Shown: positions 5,611 through 6,589 of the stretch, one piece after another
Position numbering within the stretch: the first letter of the stretch is position 1
Layout of the letters: each line of letters starts with the position of its first letter
Source of the DNA: an uncultured Eubacteriales bacterium
GTDB lineage: Bacteria; Bacillota; Clostridia; Oscillospirales; CAG-272
Assembly: GCA_900547725.1 (NCBI GenBank)
Contig: URHR01000093.1
Coordinates: 1 to 6,589, forward strand
Reading direction: 5' to 3'
Length of the DNA stretch: 6,589 nucleotides
Notes under the pieces: model-generated
Seen by the model: the letters and a program-made list of their open reading frames with translations, nothing else
Databases searched by the model: none
What the model was told of the DNA's origin: nothing
Translations under genes and position numbers: made by a program

Positions 5611-6453
5611 ATGGCGGAAACGAAATTGACGGAACGGAGCGACGGACAGGCTTTCTGCCCGAATTCCGTGACTTCGGCCTTTGCGGGGCGCGGACTTGCC
5701 AGAACAGTCCGTCGGGACGCAGAGGAACAACAGGCGCGGGAGACCGAAACCCGCGTGGAAGCACCGCTTGCATACCGCCTGTCCGATATGAACGAGAACG
5801 GGGTCAACGCTTACCGAACCAACGGGGAAGAGATGACCGAGGACGGCCTGCTCCGCTATGCGGGGGAGAGCCGCGCGATGCGGGTGGAGGGAAAGGACTT
5901 CTCCGCCGACACTGCAGGGGTCTATGAAAGTGCCGAGGCACACGCACTCGAGCCTGCCGTGAGAAAACAGACCGCGCTTGACACGGTGCGGAAAACCGGC
6001 GAAAATCTGAGGAAACTGCCGTCGCAAACCGTCGAAACCGTGAAAAAGCGGCATTCTTTATGGTTTGATCCGCGAAAAGGGTCGACCGAAAAGAAAAAAC
6101 GGCGGTTTCCGCTGTCGGCTTTTGCCGCAGTCGCCGCGGTTGCCGTCTCCATGATGCTGATTGTGGCGGGGTCGCTGATGGTCATCGGGGCGGAGACGCA
6201 GATCAGCCGCCTGAATGCGGAAATTACCAAACTGCACGAGGACATTACCGACCTCAAGTCCGATCTGGAAACATCGGTCGATCTGTTGGAGATCCGACGG
6301 ATTGCAACCGAGGAATACGGAATGGTCGGCGAGGAATACCTCAAAATGGATTACATCGCGCTTGACCGCGACGAGATTGCCGAGGTCAAGGGAGAAAAGA
6401 AAAATTCCGGAATCGGGCTGGCGGGACTTCTCAGTGCCATCGGCTGGAAATGA
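5611..6453 (+). CDS. FtsL-like divisome protein with long cytoplasmic N-terminus
   Basis: Probable FtsL-type bitopic membrane protein that, with a DivIC/FtsB partner, links the divisome to septal peptidoglycan synthesis. The layout is a hydrophilic, charged N-terminal region (1-165), a basic stop KKKRR (161-165), one transmembrane helix (about 166-193), a short coiled coil (about 196-226, LNAEITKLHEDITDLKSDLE) and the family-like segment IRRIATEEYGMVGEEYLKMDY (228-248). Typical FtsL proteins have about 90-150 residues; this one has 280, the excess being the N-terminal region, which shows no recognised domain. The short C-terminal tail after 265 is Gly/Leu-rich. GGAGG at 5599-5603 is 7 bases before the ATG. 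Position after rsmH strongly supports the FtsL assignment, as sequence similarity alone is weak in this family. Confidence 0.8.
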   Translation: MAETKLTERSDGQAFCPNSVTSAFAGRGLARTVRRDAEEQQARETETRVEAPLAYRLSDMNENGVNAYRTNGEEMTEDGLLRYAGESRAMRVEGKDFSADTAGVYESAEAHALEPAVRKQTALDTVRKTGENLRKLPSQTVETVKKRHSLWFDPRKGSTEKKKRRFPLSAFAAVAAVAVSMMLIVAGSLMVIGAETQISRLNAEITKLHEDITDLKSDLETSVDLLEIRRIATEEYGMVGEEYLKMDYIALDRDEIAEVKGEKKNSGIGLAGLLSAIGWK

Positions 6454-6477
6454 TTCCGAAACAGTCATAACCCGTCT

Positions 6478-6513
6478 GCTTTGTCCATACACTATACCGA
6501 TGGCGGAGAAAGC
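6478..6513 (+). repeat. Imperfect stem-loop in the ftsL-PBP gap
   Basis: GCTTTGTCC (6478-6486) and GGAGAAAGC (6505-6513) pair with one G-G mismatch, leaving an 18-base loop. No T-run follows, so it is not a standard terminator. It could be mRNA structure upstream of the next ribosome binding site or chance. The 104-base gap (6454-6557) has no credible ORF or promoter. Confidence 0.25.
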
Positions 6514-6557
6514 AACCGAGTTCCGCTGACCGAAAGACCGTTGGGAGGGGGAGTCGG

Positions 6558-6589
6558 ATGAAATCAAAACAGAACAGACCCGACGGCCC
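6558..6589 (+). CDS. Start of next dcw gene, probably division transpeptidase (PBP), truncated by window edge
   Basis: An ATG follows a purine-rich ribosome binding site (GGGAGG at 6543-6548, 9 bases upstream). Only MKSKQNRPDGP can be read before the window ends. A short basic cytoplasmic start suits a type II membrane protein such as FtsI/SpoVD-class penicillin-binding protein, which normally follows ftsL in this cluster. The identity rests on gene order only; the visible residues are not diagnostic. The alternative is another dcw gene. Confidence 0.55.
   Translation, partial: MKSKQNRPDG

Noticed and set aside
4620..5807. 395-residue minus-strand ORF across rsmH
   Set aside because: Antiphase shadow of the well-conserved rsmH; no start signals and no recognised motifs.
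6215..6529. 104-residue plus-strand ORF over the end of the ftsL-like gene
   Set aside because: Out-of-frame overlap with the coiled-coil coding region, no ribosome binding site, composition typical of a shadow frame.
1..6589. CRISPR array, tRNA, rRNA, insertion sequence or attachment site
   Set aside because: No regular long repeats with spacers, no cloverleaf or CCA-type ends, no transposase or integrase motif and no terminal repeat pairs were seen.

Overview
The window looks like a chromosomal segment of a moderately GC-rich Clostridia-type Firmicute, plausibly an uncultured gut Oscillospirales or relative. The reasons are the start of a division and cell wall (dcw) cluster in the order mraZ - rsmH - ftsL-like - (PBP), strong AAGGAGG-type ribosome binding sites, consensus sigma-A promoters and an RsmH with the Firmicute-style Cys-rich C-terminal segment. 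The taxonomic placement is inference from protein style, not a database result.

Layout. Positions 1-56 hold two small tandem hairpins downstream of the leftward gene. Positions 57-3815 (minus strand) encode one large 1252-residue protein: an HRDC-like domain, a DUF4011-like region, an SF1 (Upf1/Dna2-type) helicase core with a long helical insertion, and a C-terminal Vsr/MTES_1575-like PD-(D/E)XK nuclease. Positions 3816-4178 are a 363-base divergent control region. It carries a near-consensus promoter for the helicase (minus), a near-consensus promoter for mraZ (plus), phased A-tracts, a three-copy 12-bp repeat, and a four-copy 10-bp repeat just downstream of the mraZ promoter that matches the known style of MraZ operators. 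Positions 4179-6453 encode MraZ (transcriptional regulator), RsmH (16S rRNA m4C1402 methyltransferase) and an FtsL-like divisome protein with an unusually long cytoplasmic N-terminus. A new ORF begins at 6558 behind a good ribosome binding site and runs off the edge; from gene order it is probably the division transpeptidase (FtsI/SpoVD type).

How the parts relate. mraZ, rsmH, the ftsL-like gene and the next ORF all run in the same direction with short gaps, so they probably form one operon from the mraZ promoter, repressed by MraZ itself. The helicase-nuclease is transcribed away from them from its own promoter. Its architecture resembles single-protein anti-phage or DNA-repair helicase-nucleases, but no partner gene is visible and its codon habits match the adjacent housekeeping gene, so a recent foreign origin is not supported. 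It is the most interesting object in the window; the rest is a well-formed but mostly ordinary dcw operon head.
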